Shown: positions 9,839 through 23,373 of the stretch, one piece after another
How positions within the stretch are numbered: the stretch's first letter is position 1
Layout: every line of letters starts with the position of its first letter
Assembly: GCF_000516985.1 (NCBI RefSeq)
Contig: NW_006917095.1
Coordinates: forward strand, 3,856,942 to 3,920,941
Direction: 5' to 3'
Source: Pestalotiopsis fici W106-1
Taxonomy: Eukaryota; Ascomycota; Sordariomycetes; Amphisphaeriales; Sporocadaceae
DNA length: 64,000 bases
Program-made: the position numbers and the translations under genes
The notes under the pieces: model-generated
Database searches by the model: none
Told to the model about the DNA's origin: nothing
The model's input: the letters and a program-made list of their open reading frames with translations, nothing else

Positions 9839-11849
9839 TTAATCGCTATTCTCGCACTTGCCCTTGATCAGGTTGGCATTCTCGCCCACCAAACCATCGA
9901 AATAGGAGAGCAACGTGTCTACGGGCAACATGTCCAAAAGTCCAAGGCTTGGATTGCTTGACCTCATGACTTGTCCACCAAACAAGACACGTATGTAGTG
10001 CCCTGTATTGCTTCTGCTGCTTCTTTTATGGTCATTTTCTGTGTACAAATTGGTAGAATTTGTTTTCCCTTCCCATAATTCAAAAATGACTTCACTGCCC
10101 ATTCCCGGCCAAACCATCTCATCAATCTGCAAGATGCTTAGCAATCGGCTCAAGCTGCCATCATGCGCAACGTTATGCCAATAGTCGATCGCGCTCATTC
10201 CGCTGACGGCGGCCCGCAAATGGGCCGCCAATTCGGCGATCCAGACTCCATACGTGCTGACACTGACGGCTAGAGAGTCTTCGGCATCGCGATAGATCTG
10301 ACTATACTCCCAGAGACCTAGCCTGTAGACAGAATTGGCCTGAGCGATAAACACGAATTAGTACTTTCCAAGCACCATCCAGGAGACGATCGCCTTGCCC
10401 ACGAATCATCTCAGCGTAGCGTGTGCAAAGTCGTTACAGTACAAACTACTGACCTGTTCCTGTGTGATGCACTCCCCAGTTGTTGCGTTGCAGGGCAAAG
10501 GTTTGCTGTGGCATTGTCTCGCAGATAGGTTGTCGTAATAATGGTCAAACCATGAATGAAAGCCCGAGTCCGATGCGGGCACTCCAGACACAGCGTCGAG
10601 AGCCTCGTACAGATCGGCGGCCTGGGCAAGGTGGTTGGCCCAGGCTGGGTTGTCCGATGATTTTATGCTGTTAAACAGATCGCTGCCCGCTGTGCACGTA
10701 TACGTAGGCTCGAGAGAGTCAATTGTGCTTGCCTGTACGAGAAGAGGTACATTCTGCGACGCCGATCCCCACATGCCTGCTATCAGCATACCGGCGACCT
10801 GGGAAGTGATCTGATTGTTCGTCACGCGGAACTTGACCTTACTTTGCCAATCCGAGGCTTTGTCGGGGAGAAAAGCGAGAAGGTCATGGTACACTCCGTA
10901 CAGGTCGGCCCCGTGAACCCAGGAATCATCGAGACCGCCAGATGTGATCTGGGGAAATTGGCACGAACCTATCCACCCAGACGGTGTGAATGGGTTGACG
11001 GAGGAGTTGAACACATCCCAGTATGTGTAGGCCGAGCTGCCTCTCCCACTGTCCGTCGGTAGATGCTGGCCGTAGTAGAACAAGCCCTGATCATCACAAT
11101 CCCAACGGTATGGCTCGACAGGGAATGCGTTACTTGCATAAGGTGTGCGTTTGTGATGCCTCTGAATCTATGGCTCATACATCAGTGTTTGCCGGCTTGT
11201 GGTGGGGAGATAAACAGCTCACCACCTCAACGTATTTCAATGTGAGCTCGCTACTGCTAGGGATTGGATATTCCGTTTTTCGCGCATGTGGCACTTCAAT
11301 AACATATTTTAGTAATTGCCTTTTCACGCGGATTGTATAGTGCCAAGCAGCTCTTTTGAGCACCGTTTCGGGCAATGTTTGCTCATGATACAACCTAGAA
11401 AAGAAAAGAAATAACACCGGAAGTTGCTTACTGTTGCACCAATTGTATGTGCCATAGGGATTCTTTCCCGTGTCCGAGCTGTTGAAGATGAACCCATATA
11501 CCCCTGACGTGCTGAGCACTTGCGTAATGTTGTTGATATCCGTTTCCGCCGGGGCATGCCAGTCCAGATCCACAGCAGCCTGAGCTGCAACCGGAGATAG
11601 CACAGCAAAGAGGCTAATCGAAGACACAGGTGCCAACATGCTGGGCCAAGGACCGATGGTGAGGACAAATACCACGACGGTGCTAGCCAGAATGGCCAGC
11701 TTATATGTCCATGCAGCAATGCGTCCCTTGGACATAGGGACGATGACAGAATTAGCACCCACGTGCGATGACAGGTCAATGAAGTCTACGTCGTTGCTCA
11801 TTGTTGCAACACGTTTTCCCGAACATATCTCCCGTCTGATCACCCCCAA
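9839..11849 (-). CDS. histidine acid phosphatase-family protein, membrane-anchored or secreted
   Basis: This belongs to the branch-2 histidine phosphatase superfamily, which hydrolyses phosphomonoesters through a phosphohistidine intermediate. Four exons (11849-11432, 11293-11223, 11167-10454, 10339-9839) give 567 residues with consistent phases. The catalytic RHxxRxP motif is rebuilt across the exon 2/3 junction as VIQRHHKRTP, and the His-Asp proton donor appears as NVAHDGSLSRLL, so the active site looks complete. Other conserved stretches are GLFYYGQHLPTDSGRG, FDHYYDNLSARQC and DEMVWPGMGSE. A hydrophobic segment near residues 50-90 is preceded by a 40-residue polar tail, suggesting a type II anchor or an internal signal peptide. 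Starts at 11849, 11801 (MSNDVDF) or the later MSKGR are all possible, so the length of the cytosolic tail is uncertain. It is divergent from the GH76 gene. The natural substrate is unknown. Confidence 0.85.
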
Positions 11850-12759
11850 ACCTGTGTGTGCTTTTCCCGAATTATCGGGATCTGGCTGACCACGTTGTTT
11901 CGACAGCTTGACTGAGTGGTTGGAGCTTTCAGATAGGTTAGTAGTGCATTAGCTGCGGGGCAACAGTACCTACCTTGAGCACTACTCAAGGTACCGTCAT
12001 CCAGCCCCCCACACATGTGCGGCCAAGGCAGGTATTTGACCAATATGAATTGAATATAAGCTCTACAGGTGCTTTTTCAATTCATCACTAGATTTCAAGC
12101 AGTTCAACTAGGTCGAATATCTGTATATAATTGCTTCAGTATCTCAGCTATAAAGCGTATTTCCACTGTTCAAGAGCGAGCTTGGGATTTCTCTTAGCAT
12201 TCTTTTCCTCCTCTTCCCCTATATGGCATTGGTTACTTTTAGAGAAAAATATCGATATCAGTGTGTTATGACAAGGCATCACTTGCCTTTGCTCCATCAT
12301 TTCTACTGATTTGGCTCATATGCAGCTCAATACTCGCAACATCTGAAGTGTCTCCGGCTAGTAAAATCTCCTCTCGTGTACGTGTTCACCGAAAATGCAA
12401 TCGGCAGTGGGAGAAAGCGACATGCAATGACCAATCAGGGTCTTTTGCCGGGCCTGCCCAACATACCCTATTTACATAGTATCGAATCAATCTACATTGC
12501 AGTCACACTCTTGGAACATTGAGTATGTAGTTGCAAGACTAAGATTTGCTACCAAGGCAAGAGTGCGTGCAAAATGCTCCAGTGAAAAAGAATTTGCAGA
12601 CAGAATATAAAGTATTAGTGTTTGGGGCCGTGGCTTCCCGAATTACTGCAAGTCAACAGTTCAACAAACGGTTGCCAACTTCCAAGTCTGCAAGAACAGA
12701 AGATCTGAACAAACAGTGATACTGACCCAAAGTCTTCATCGGTACAGCCTAGATACAAG
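11850..12759. other. divergent promoter region between the acid phosphatase and GH76 genes
   Basis: The two genes of extracellular enzymes face away from each other across about 0.9 kb. No gene is supported here. The stretch has ACCTACC and AGATAGGTTAG motifs near 11930-11995. I see no clear operator repeat. Confidence 0.5.
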
Positions 12760-13887
12760 ATGCAGATAACCGCGACCTTAAAGCCGTCCCTGCTGAGCTT
12801 GGCGGTGTACCTTGCCCTCGTACAGTCAACCAGTGCTACTGCTACTATCGGCATTACTGAGGCGGCTTTGGCGCTGAACGGGCTCATGACGACCTACGAC
12901 CCTCTCACAGGACTATGGGGGTATGGCGAGCCTGATGCACCGTGGTGGCAGAGCGCGGTCGCCCTGCAGGCTGTTTTGGACTTCATGATCACGACCGGCA
13001 CCCGAGACTACGTCCCTGTTGTTACCAACACCATCGATATCCAGCGGAGGCCTAACCCAAACGGCCCGCAAGGTAGTGGCGACTTCCGAGCTTCAAGCAC
13101 CGATGACACTGCCTGGTGGGCTCTGGCCCTGATTTCTCTACATGCGATCACTGGAGAGCAGTGGCTGCTCGATGTGGCCATGGCTGACGAGGCCTACATA
13201 TCTCAGTGGTGGACAACTGAATGCGGTGGTGGTCTGATATGGCAGATTAGAGCTCTCTCATACAAGGCTAGCATAAGCAATGAATTGTATATTGAGCTCA
13301 CCGCCACACTTCACAACCTGATTCCCGGCGATAAAACCTACCTTGCAAAAAGTTTACTTGCCTGGGAATGGATGAAGCAGAGCGGCCTAATGAACAATGC
13401 CTCTCTGATCAACGATGGCCTGACGGAGACTTGTGGCAACAACACTCCAACTTGGACGTACAATCAAGGCGTTATCCTAGGGGGGATGATCCAATTGTAC
13501 ACGGCAACTGGCGATGAAAAATTCCTCTACACGGCGCGCTCCATTGCTGATGCAGTACTGGCGAGCAGTAAACTTGCACCTCAAGGAGTGCTGACTGAGC
13601 CATGCGTTGGCGAATGCAATACGGATCAACATTCATTCAAAGGTATCTTTGTACGCTACCTTGCCAAACTCAATGCAAAGCTTCCGGACCGACCATATTC
13701 CACCTTCATTACCAGCAATGCAGCGAGCATGTTTGCCAATGATCAATCCACCAGCGAGGGAAGACCCAATGACGATTACTACGGGTTACGATGGCAGGGC
13801 CCTTTCGACAAGAACTCTCTGGGCAGCCAGGAAAGTGCACTCATGTTACTGACCGCAGCATTTTCTCTCGATAGAGCAATGGGTTGA
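12760..13887 (+). CDS. glycoside hydrolase family 76 endo-alpha-1,6-mannanase, secreted
   Basis: GH76 enzymes cut or transfer alpha-1,6-linked mannan; the fungal Dcw1/Dfg5 members link GPI-glycoproteins to the cell wall. This single-exon protein has 375 residues. It begins with a signal peptide (about 1-28, LLSLAVYLALVQSTSATA), followed by GITEAALALNGLMTTYDPLTGLW. The family's catalytic Asp pair is seen in STDDTAWWALALISLHA. The Trp/Gly-rich core GGGLIWQIRALSYKASISNE and the later TWTYNQGVILGGMIQLYTAT are typical. The protein ends soon after SALMLLTAAFSLDRAMG with no C-terminal hydrophobic GPI signal, so it is probably free in the medium or the periplasm rather than GPI-anchored like Dcw1. 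It is divergent from the acid phosphatase, and co-regulation is an inference only. Confidence 0.9.
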   Translation: MQITATLKPSLLSLAVYLALVQSTSATATIGITEAALALNGLMTTYDPLTGLWGYGEPDAPWWQSAVALQAVLDFMITTGTRDYVPVVTNTIDIQRRPNPNGPQGSGDFRASSTDDTAWWALALISLHAITGEQWLLDVAMADEAYISQWWTTECGGGLIWQIRALSYKASISNELYIELTATLHNLIPGDKTYLAKSLLAWEWMKQSGLMNNASLINDGLTETCGNNTPTWTYNQGVILGGMIQLYTATGDEKFLYTARSIADAVLASSKLAPQGVLTEPCVGECNTDQHSFKGIFVRYLAKLNAKLPDRPYSTFITSNAASMFANDQSTSEGRPNDDYYGLRWQGPFDKNSLGSQESALMLLTAAFSLDRAMG

Positions 13888-15007
13888 TGATGAGGGCAGG
13901 AGGAGGGTAGGATGGAGGGAGGACTAATATAAGGGGCACTAATGAAAATATTCTGATTCGTCCAGTCTCGGGAACGACTCTTGATTCCCGATGCCGGGAG
14001 AAATCTGGATTCTATCTTCTTACAAAATAATTCTCCAACTACCATCATAGATTGTGGATCGTCTTTGCTCGTGGCGCTGGTGGAAATTGTAAACCAATCC
14101 CCGCAGATATTAGTATTAGTATATTGATGACCTTTGCAACCTGTGCAGTTCGTAGTGATCGACGCTAAGCGAGTTCCTTAGCAGGGATGTGTATGCGAAC
14201 CATTTTAACTTCCTCTTGTGGTTCTGGCAGCTTTTGCACCGTTGCGAGTGGCTCGAACACTTTGCCGTCCGATCATGACCTAGGCAGAATGGATGGCAAG
14301 ATGGGACTGCGTTCGCTTGTCTCGTGTCCTTGCATCCATGCAAGAATTAGCGTATGGAGAAGCAAGTCAAGCTTGAAGGGTCCGTGCCGTTACACAACCC
14401 TGTCGGTTGGCTGGATCCCTCTGAGAAAGGATGACATTCCCATGTGTTGAAATACCTAGCCGACTGCCAATCATGGTCTGAGGTGTTTCATGAAACATAT
14501 CAGCAATGTGGATAGCGGTTTTGGTGTGCCAGGATGAGGTTCCCCACGTGTGTGGTCCCCTGCTTCTCATCTGGTCTGGCCGCTTTGACCGCAGATTTAT
14601 ACCCTGGACTCGGAATAGAGCAAGGGCGAGGACCAATCCGACAACGACCGCTCTGACATGGCCGTAGGTTGAAATGCAGCTCGTCTCGAATCATGACCCT
14701 CACCACGTCACATTGTCTGTTCCTCCTCCATGTTTAGAACGCTGACACATTGTCTGAGCTTGACAGGGTCGCAGCCTGTCGGTTCTTGCAGACCTGCCTT
14801 GATCTGGATTTTGCGCTTGTGATGGCACGGGACACGATGTTACCTGCGAGTCTTCGGCATTTCTAGCACTATCTAGGGTCTTTACCATACTTATGTTAGA
14901 ACAGTGCAGGCAGAGCTTTAATTGACTTATTCATCGTCATGCTCCCCAGAGCTCGACAATAGGGCCTCTCTGCTTCTCCTACTCGTAGCTACCGTTTCGT
15001 CGTCATC
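13888..15007. other. intergenic, no gene supported
   Basis: This lies between GH76 and the rhodopsin-domain gene, both on the plus strand. Open frames on both strands are short and mutually overlapping and carry no recognisable motif. No repeat or RNA gene was seen. Confidence 0.5.
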
Positions 15008-16412
15008 ATGGACTCCGGTGGCTCTGTATCGCCCAATGGTTCACCTCCCTCGGATGGACTGTCTGGAGGTCCGGCACGTCCAGAGTTCTCGTACAACGCT
15101 ACAGAGGCACAGTTTGTGATCATATTCGGCGCTTTCATGTCGGCAATTGCGACAATCTCAGTCTTAGCCCGCCTCTACAGTCGATATTTCTTTGCAAACC
15201 ATGTGGGGCTCGATGATTTCATGGCCATTGGATCTTTGGTAAGTATTGCGGCTCATCCCCGTCTCAATCACTCCGATGATTGACTTTGGACAGTGTGCCA
15301 CGATCGTTGTGAACGTACTTCAAAGTGTCTATGCGGCTGTCTATCTTCCTCAAGAGAATGGCTTCGCACCTCCGAGCGGCGAAAGCGCCAAGGTATGAAT
15401 GATATTGCCCCTTTGCCTAAACTCTCACTGATAACCCATTTTGTACAGCTCTTCTACGTTATCAAAATCATATACACCATGGGGGTGGCCTTTTATAAAC
15501 TAACCTTCTTGATTCAATTCTGGCGCATCTTCCGATACATCTACTATATGCGCATTTTATATATTGTCGCTATAGTTTTGATCTCGGGCTGGAGCATATC
15601 GCAAATCTTGGTCACAATCATGACATGCTTGCCTATATGGTCCAACTGGGAACCGATCGATCCTACGAGCGCTCAAAATATTGTTTGTCTACCAGTATGG
15701 GTGTCGACGTACCTCAATGCCGGAGGTACTGTGTTGACAGATCTTATCGTGCTCCTGCTGCCTGTGCCAACCCTGTTGAGCCTGAAGCTGCGTCGATCTC
15801 AAAAATGGGCTGCCGTTGGTATCTTCGGAATTGGTGGAATGTAAGTCTTCTTGTTTTAATGGGACCAAGAATCGGAAAGATCTGTTGGACATTTTTCTAA
15901 CCATTGATGAAAGTGTTCCAATCATTTCAGCTGGTCGAATATGGTCCTTAGGCATTGCCCCTCCGAATGGCTTTGTTGCACAAGCCTGCTTCAATACTGC
16001 CGAACTGTCTGCAGGCGTGATCACTGCCGGGCTTGCGACCATACGCCTCCTTATTAGCCGCCACCTTTCTTCAACAACGCTCAGCACTTTACGTTCTCGA
16101 GGCGAGGCGTCACGCATGGATGGACATTGGGCGCCCAGCCTGCGACGCAAGATATCTTTGACCTTCAATTCAAAGATTGATGACACCCAGCTGAGTTCAC
16201 GCGACGGGGATCCCGAACACTATGATATGAGCAATATGCTGGGCGGGGCTTCCAGCCGACGGGATCAGATGAACATGGGTAACAGGGCAACAGTAACAGC
16301 TGAAAGGTATGATCGGCCCATGAGCGATGGTGGCGCTGAATTTCTAAAGGAATTCGGCATCATCGTCGAGCTCAATTGGGAGGTTACGGAAACGATTATA
16401 GAAATGAGATAG
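15008..16412 (+). CDS. fungal rhodopsin-domain integral membrane protein (SAT4/PTH11-like, seven TM)
   Basis: Four exons (15008-15238, 15294-15392, 15449-15840, 15914-16412) give 406 residues. The hydrophobic pattern fits seven helices: QFVIIFGAFMSAIATISVLA, the helix after the conserved GLDDFM (TM2), FYVIKIIYTMGVAFYKLTF, ILYIVAIVLISGWSISQIL, TYLNAGGTVLTDLIVLLLP, AAVGIFGIGGIVPIISAGRI and a last one near ACFNTAELSAGVITAGLATI. The pattern of GLDDF, a Cys-containing first loop and DLIVLLLPVPTL is typical of the fungal rhodopsin-domain family. Members are mostly uncharacterised; some relatives such as Pth11 act in surface sensing. No CFEM domain precedes it, so the name PTH11 is not justified. 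The last 110 residues form a polar cytosolic tail rich in Ser and Arg. No ligand can be inferred. Confidence 0.85.
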
Positions 16413-18685
<2,273 letters not shown>

Positions 18686-19965
18686 ACGATGCAATGATGA
18701 TGCAAAGACCTAGAGAAGAAGAAGAAAAGGCCGCCTGTACATAGAGAGATACCTTGAGCATTAGCGATCATAGTGCATAGACTTGTATATAATATTTTGC
18801 ATATCGAAAATATCAGACGTGATGATGTAATGTCTTGTCCGGTTGGTAATTGAACGTCGCATGCCCCTTGGTTTGAGCCCTGCCATGAGCCAGCCCACTG
18901 ATAACGGCTGCCAGTACGAAGTAATCTGATGCCGAATTTGAAACTCACATCGAACTCTAGAGATGAGTTAGAATCCGTGCAGCATTGCGCTGTCTATAGT
19001 TGTGACTCGTGAGTCTAAAGGCGCACATAACAGTATATCAAATCTCTGGGCTCAACTTCCCATACTGGAGCACGAGGGTGGCAGAAACTTGGTCTGCATA
19101 TCAAGCGACAAATGCCAAAGATTTTCAATTGGCCCTCCAATGCACGAGTGGATCTAGCTTGGCTGTTCATTGTTAATGTATGCCAGAGAAAAGGGCTGCT
19201 ATTTAAAAACAGGCGCCTAATTTCCGTACGGAGCATATACTAGAACGGCACTAGTCGCCATCATAGGGCAGATTTCTTTTCTCGTCTTGAAAATGAGGCA
19301 CTCCAGACATTCACGGGTATCATTCCAATGGATTTCCGTCTTCGCTAGAAGGCGGTACCGATTTATCCATGAATGCAGGCTTCAGCTGCTGGACGTGATA
19401 CGAGAAACATCCGTAACCACCGTGACGGGAAAGGCGTTGCGCCCCCCGTGACACCCAAAAGTAGTGTCAGTGTAGGCGCCCAGATTCAAAGTCATAACAT
19501 GAGCTAAATGCTAAGCTTATTTTAGGCCTGAGCCGACCTGGGTCCAGACAGCATTAGAAACCGCTAAACCCTGAATTAGTGAATACCAGGCACAAAATTG
19601 GCCTAGACTATACACTGCGCCGCCTTGGCACATCCAGAATTGCGGCGCCGGCGCTGACCCAGGGGGCATTTGGCATGACCGTACGAGATTTGCAGTCTGT
19701 TGCCTGGCGCAGAATTCTGCATTCTTAATAGACACCTCAACTGCTCATTTCTCTGAATTTTAATGTTTTGATTCATTTTCTTGTCTCGCGTCCGAGCATC
19801 TGTCACTCGCTATATTTACCTTTCTGGGCGTCACTCGTTTTGATTTCCTTGTTCATCGGTCTAGATTGGATCTCTGTCAGCATCAAGGTCATTTGAGGGA
19901 ACAGAGACACGCACCATACAATATTGCTCTTATATTACGCTGCGAGAGAGTCTCCCTAACTCAAC
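18686..19965. other. intergenic, no gene supported
   Basis: This lies between the old yellow enzyme and the four-TM protein, both on the plus strand. Short frames on the minus strand lack motifs. Nothing else is recognisable. Confidence 0.5.
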
Positions 19966-21014
19966 ATGTCGGAAACGAGGGTTGAACCAGTTGCCCCGGC
20001 GAGGACTGCCGCGGCTCCTCCTACGCAGCCTACAGCACCACCGAATGCCCAGTCTGGTCCAATGCTTTACCAGCCTTACCCGTACGCGCAACCACCATTT
20101 TCTCAGCAGCCTCGAATCATACCATTCAACAAGACACATTACTGGGCCAAGATTGGCTTGACGGCTGCTTCATTGGTCTTTTGCGTCATTCTGTTGGGCT
20201 TATCCGTGGCCATATCCATTGGCCCAGGTTACGATTCTTGGAACATCACCATCTATTGGATTGGTCCACTCATTGGCATTGCGGGCTGTTGGGACATTGC
20301 CGAGCTGATCACCTTGTTTGGTTGCGGCAAGCGGCATGGTGGGCAATTCCGCCGTGGTATTCATCCCGGAGCACACGTAGGCGTCAATCTCATCCTGTGG
20401 CTGTTGGGAATCATCTGCATTTTTCTCTCCGTCTTGTCATACGTCACAGCAAGATCGCAGCTGGCGAGTTGTCAAGAAGCAAAGGACTCGGACTCTTCGA
20501 CCAGTTACTACGGTTACTACTACTATTACTGCGACGACGACGAATACTCGATGCTGTCTTCTGGCCTCTACATTCCCGCCCTCCGGGCAATTGAGGCTTT
20601 CGTTGCCCTATTGACGTGCGTCCCTCCCGTCTCGGACTGTTCATATTTTGAACCTAAATACTGACTGCCAATAGTCTTGACCATTTCATCTTCTTCGTCC
20701 TGGCCTGCATCGAGACTAACCAAAGAAACAAGTCTCGGGCTGCTGTCATGATGATGCCCCCACAAATGTATTACAACCCAGGCATGGCTCCGTATGGCTA
20801 CCCAATGATGCCTCCTCAGGCGTACATGGGACAGACGCAGCAAATTGGCCAGATGGAGAAGTCGCCGGCCGCAGCAACACATCCTCAAACGGCCAACCCC
20901 GGCCCCGGAGGGTATTACGCTCCTGCAGCACCGGTGGCCGCGCAACGAACACCCGAGACGCCGTTACCGGCAGCAGCACCGGCAGCAGCACCGGCAGCAG
21001 GAAGCAGTGCATGA
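19966..21014 (+). CDS. four-TM MARVEL-like membrane protein with Pro-rich ends
   Basis: Two exons (19966-20615, 20675-21014) join in phase to give 329 residues. A proline/alanine-rich N-terminal tail of about 60 residues precedes four hydrophobic segments: ASLVFCVILLGLSVAISI, ITIYWIGPLIGIAGCWDIAE, VNLILWLLGIICIFLSVLSY and, across the intron, AFVALLTLDHFIFFVLACIE. Between TM3 and TM4 lies an extracytosolic loop with several Tyr and acidic residues (YYGYYYYYCDDDEY) and two cysteines. The cytosolic C-terminus is rich in Met, Pro and Gln (MMMPPQMYYNPGMAPYG) and ends in a PAAA repeat. The topology matches MARVEL-type proteins of the fungal plasma membrane, but sequence similarity is too loose for a firm family name. 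Confidence 0.75.
20968..21001 (+). repeat. 12-bp tandem repeat coding for (Pro-Ala-Ala-Ala)n
   Basis: The unit GGCAGCAGCACC is repeated nearly perfectly about three times at the 3' end of the MARVEL-like gene, giving PAAAPAAAPAA. Length variation among strains is likely. Confidence 0.8.
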
Positions 21015-22207
21015 AGATAGTGACGCGGGAAACAATCTTCATCAAACGTACACTGGCACGTTGATCTAGCGACAAGCAGGTCTGGCCACTTGAGTAGCAA
21101 AGATGAAAGAGGCGTGGGCCTTACGTGTAATATGTCGTTATCTGATATCCTAATCTTAATTAATTAATGAATTACACCTTTACTTATTGTAATCAGATGA
21201 TCAGTTCGATGCACCTGAATATGCCTACCTAGTGATGTTAGACAAATTCATGCCTTCAAATTTATTGAGAGCTTCTCAACTACTTCCATGATTGATAGAG
21301 TTGCTACTCCAAGGCTATGTTATTGGGCTGGGCATGGATTGGAGAGGAGCCAACTACACAAAATACCTCCGGGTTCATTTAGATGATATAGATTGGGTGT
21401 ATGTCTTTTGCCTGAGTATGTTAAAAGGCCCTCTCTTTCAGGAAACGACACCAGGTAGGGGTTCTTCTTTGAGCTTTGCTCAGACAATTCATTACAAAGA
21501 CTCGATCTGCTGATGCTATGCTAATAAATATCTTTGTGATTGATAAGATCGTTGGCACGAAGATGTGCCCATTGCTACTTCCGATATCTGTGCCTACGGA
21601 TGCTTCCTCGAATGAGCTTTGTTTGCCTCTTATTATTTACAATCTCTGTTTGATGATACTGATGCTGCTGTTTCTGGCCTATCCTGAGTCGTGCAGGCCA
21701 TCAACGAGACGACAGTTGATAGAAAAAGAGGTAGATCAAAATGTTAGGCACAATCCGTTGACTATGATGGATGCATAGCTTGAGGAATCCTGATTGTAGA
21801 TCTATTTTGCTCATTGCCTCGATAGAAACAGGTGTGAGAATGGTGACAGGTGTAAAACTCGTTTCCCAAATTTGATGCGGAAAATACTTTACACTACGTC
21901 AGCTAACTCAAATTTTGATAAAAAGAACGAGGATCGTGTAAGCGCATCCACCAATCAATCTAATTGTTTAATAGTTTCTGTGTGGCTGGTCGATTGGGGC
22001 AACTGGATTGGACTGCAATCCAGCGTGTAAATGAAGCAATAAAGACCACGCAGTTCAACAAATAAGCATTGGGCAAAATGGAAATCAAGACAAAGAAAAA
22101 AGGAATTGACGTAAAGTGGAGATAGTCGGAAATGCGGCCCAAGTAGATCATGTTGGCAGTGGCTGTTGTCCATGATTCTGAGAGCATTGAAGCATTCTTT
22201 CTTTTCT

Positions 22208-22263
22208 TTGCTTTTTTTTTTTTCTTTCCCCCCCCCTCCCTCTCTCTCTCTCTTCTATTTTTT
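22208..22263 (+). repeat. polypyrimidine low-complexity tract
   Basis: This is a run of T, then C, then CT dinucleotides, then T, nearly purine-free on the plus strand. It is long enough to form unusual DNA structure, and it makes spurious open frames on both strands. Confidence 0.8.
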
Positions 22264-23318
22264 TCTTGTTGGTTTCCTCTTTTCTTCTTCCTTGGGGGTT
22301 GCACTCGGGGCTTGCACTCGGAGCTTTTCGCGGTGATGCATTTGTTGGATCACGCTCAAGGGAAGGCCTCGAACCTTCCATGGTTAGGAGGCTTGTTGGT
22401 CTCTATTTGCTTCTTCCACTCGCACTTCCAGCGAGTGCAAGAGAATGCGAATGCTTCCAATGAATTATACTTTGCAGGAAGAAGAAATAATACCACTCGT
22501 GTCTCATCCCACAACCACCAGATCGCTATCTGTTTCCTTCGGACTGAACCATCTACATATGCAATCGATCAAATCGAGTCGATCATTTTGTTGCGCATTC
22601 TTTGGAGCAGCGGTCAGCAGTGGTAGCCTTGCGGCCATGGATTATCTGTAATGTCACATGAGTAATGGACCATGCGGAAATTGCTCAGCCAAGGTTTCAG
22701 TTTATTCAACATCCCATGGTCGACTGCAGAATAATGTTACAAAGGAAACATGATATTTGCTCTTCTGGAGGTTCGTCATACCTGCCCCGCGATCCGGGAG
22801 ACAGCTAAAGCCAAGGCGCCTCTTCAGTTGTGTTTGGGTACTTGACACAAACAACCTATGTCAACCTCTGATGCATGGCAGGCTTTCGCTGGTTGGCTTG
22901 TGGCAGACGGAGCAAACCCTTGCCGAAGCATGCGAGGAAAGTAGGGTCTATATTGTCAACGTGGCTCGCAGCCGTGGCTCTGCATCCTCGGTAAACTAGG
23001 ACCTGACTGCAGAAGTGGCAATGCGGTCTGTGTATCCCGATTCACTCCGTGCCCTACTCTGTACTAACGGAACAAAAAGATCGTGGAACAAAAAGAAAAG
23101 AAACCGCATATACGCCACTACGAAAAGAAAACATTCGGCCCAGTTCTGCATATTCACAAACTGGACTTTCGGCACAATGTGATTTATGTTTGGTCGTATG
23201 AACGTCTACCATTTTTTAGAATAACGAAGAGGATTTGGGCATCATCGAAGGAGATGCATTCGGTTACAATCCAGCTTACGAATTATCCCTGAAAGTGAAG
23301 TACCGATGAACTACTGTG

Positions 23319-23373
23319 CCACTCGGTGAGCCTTATCCGAGCACGAATACTAGATTCGGCTCTCACCGAGTGG
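23319..23373. repeat. inverted repeat / fold-back hairpin
   Basis: The left arm CCACTCGGTGAG (23319-23330) is the exact reverse complement of the right arm CTCACCGAGTGG (23362-23373). The 31-base spacer can pair further, with short CC/GG and CCGA/TCGG inner stems around an apical loop. Twelve perfect pairs with extended inner pairing is unlikely by chance in one place. It could be a hairpin RNA precursor, a remnant of a small fold-back element, or a cruciform site. Confidence 0.7.

Noticed and set aside
22365..22390. tRNA-like T arm (GAAGG, TTCGAGG, CCTTC) on the minus strand
   Set aside because: No matching acceptor, D or anticodon arms at the right distances.
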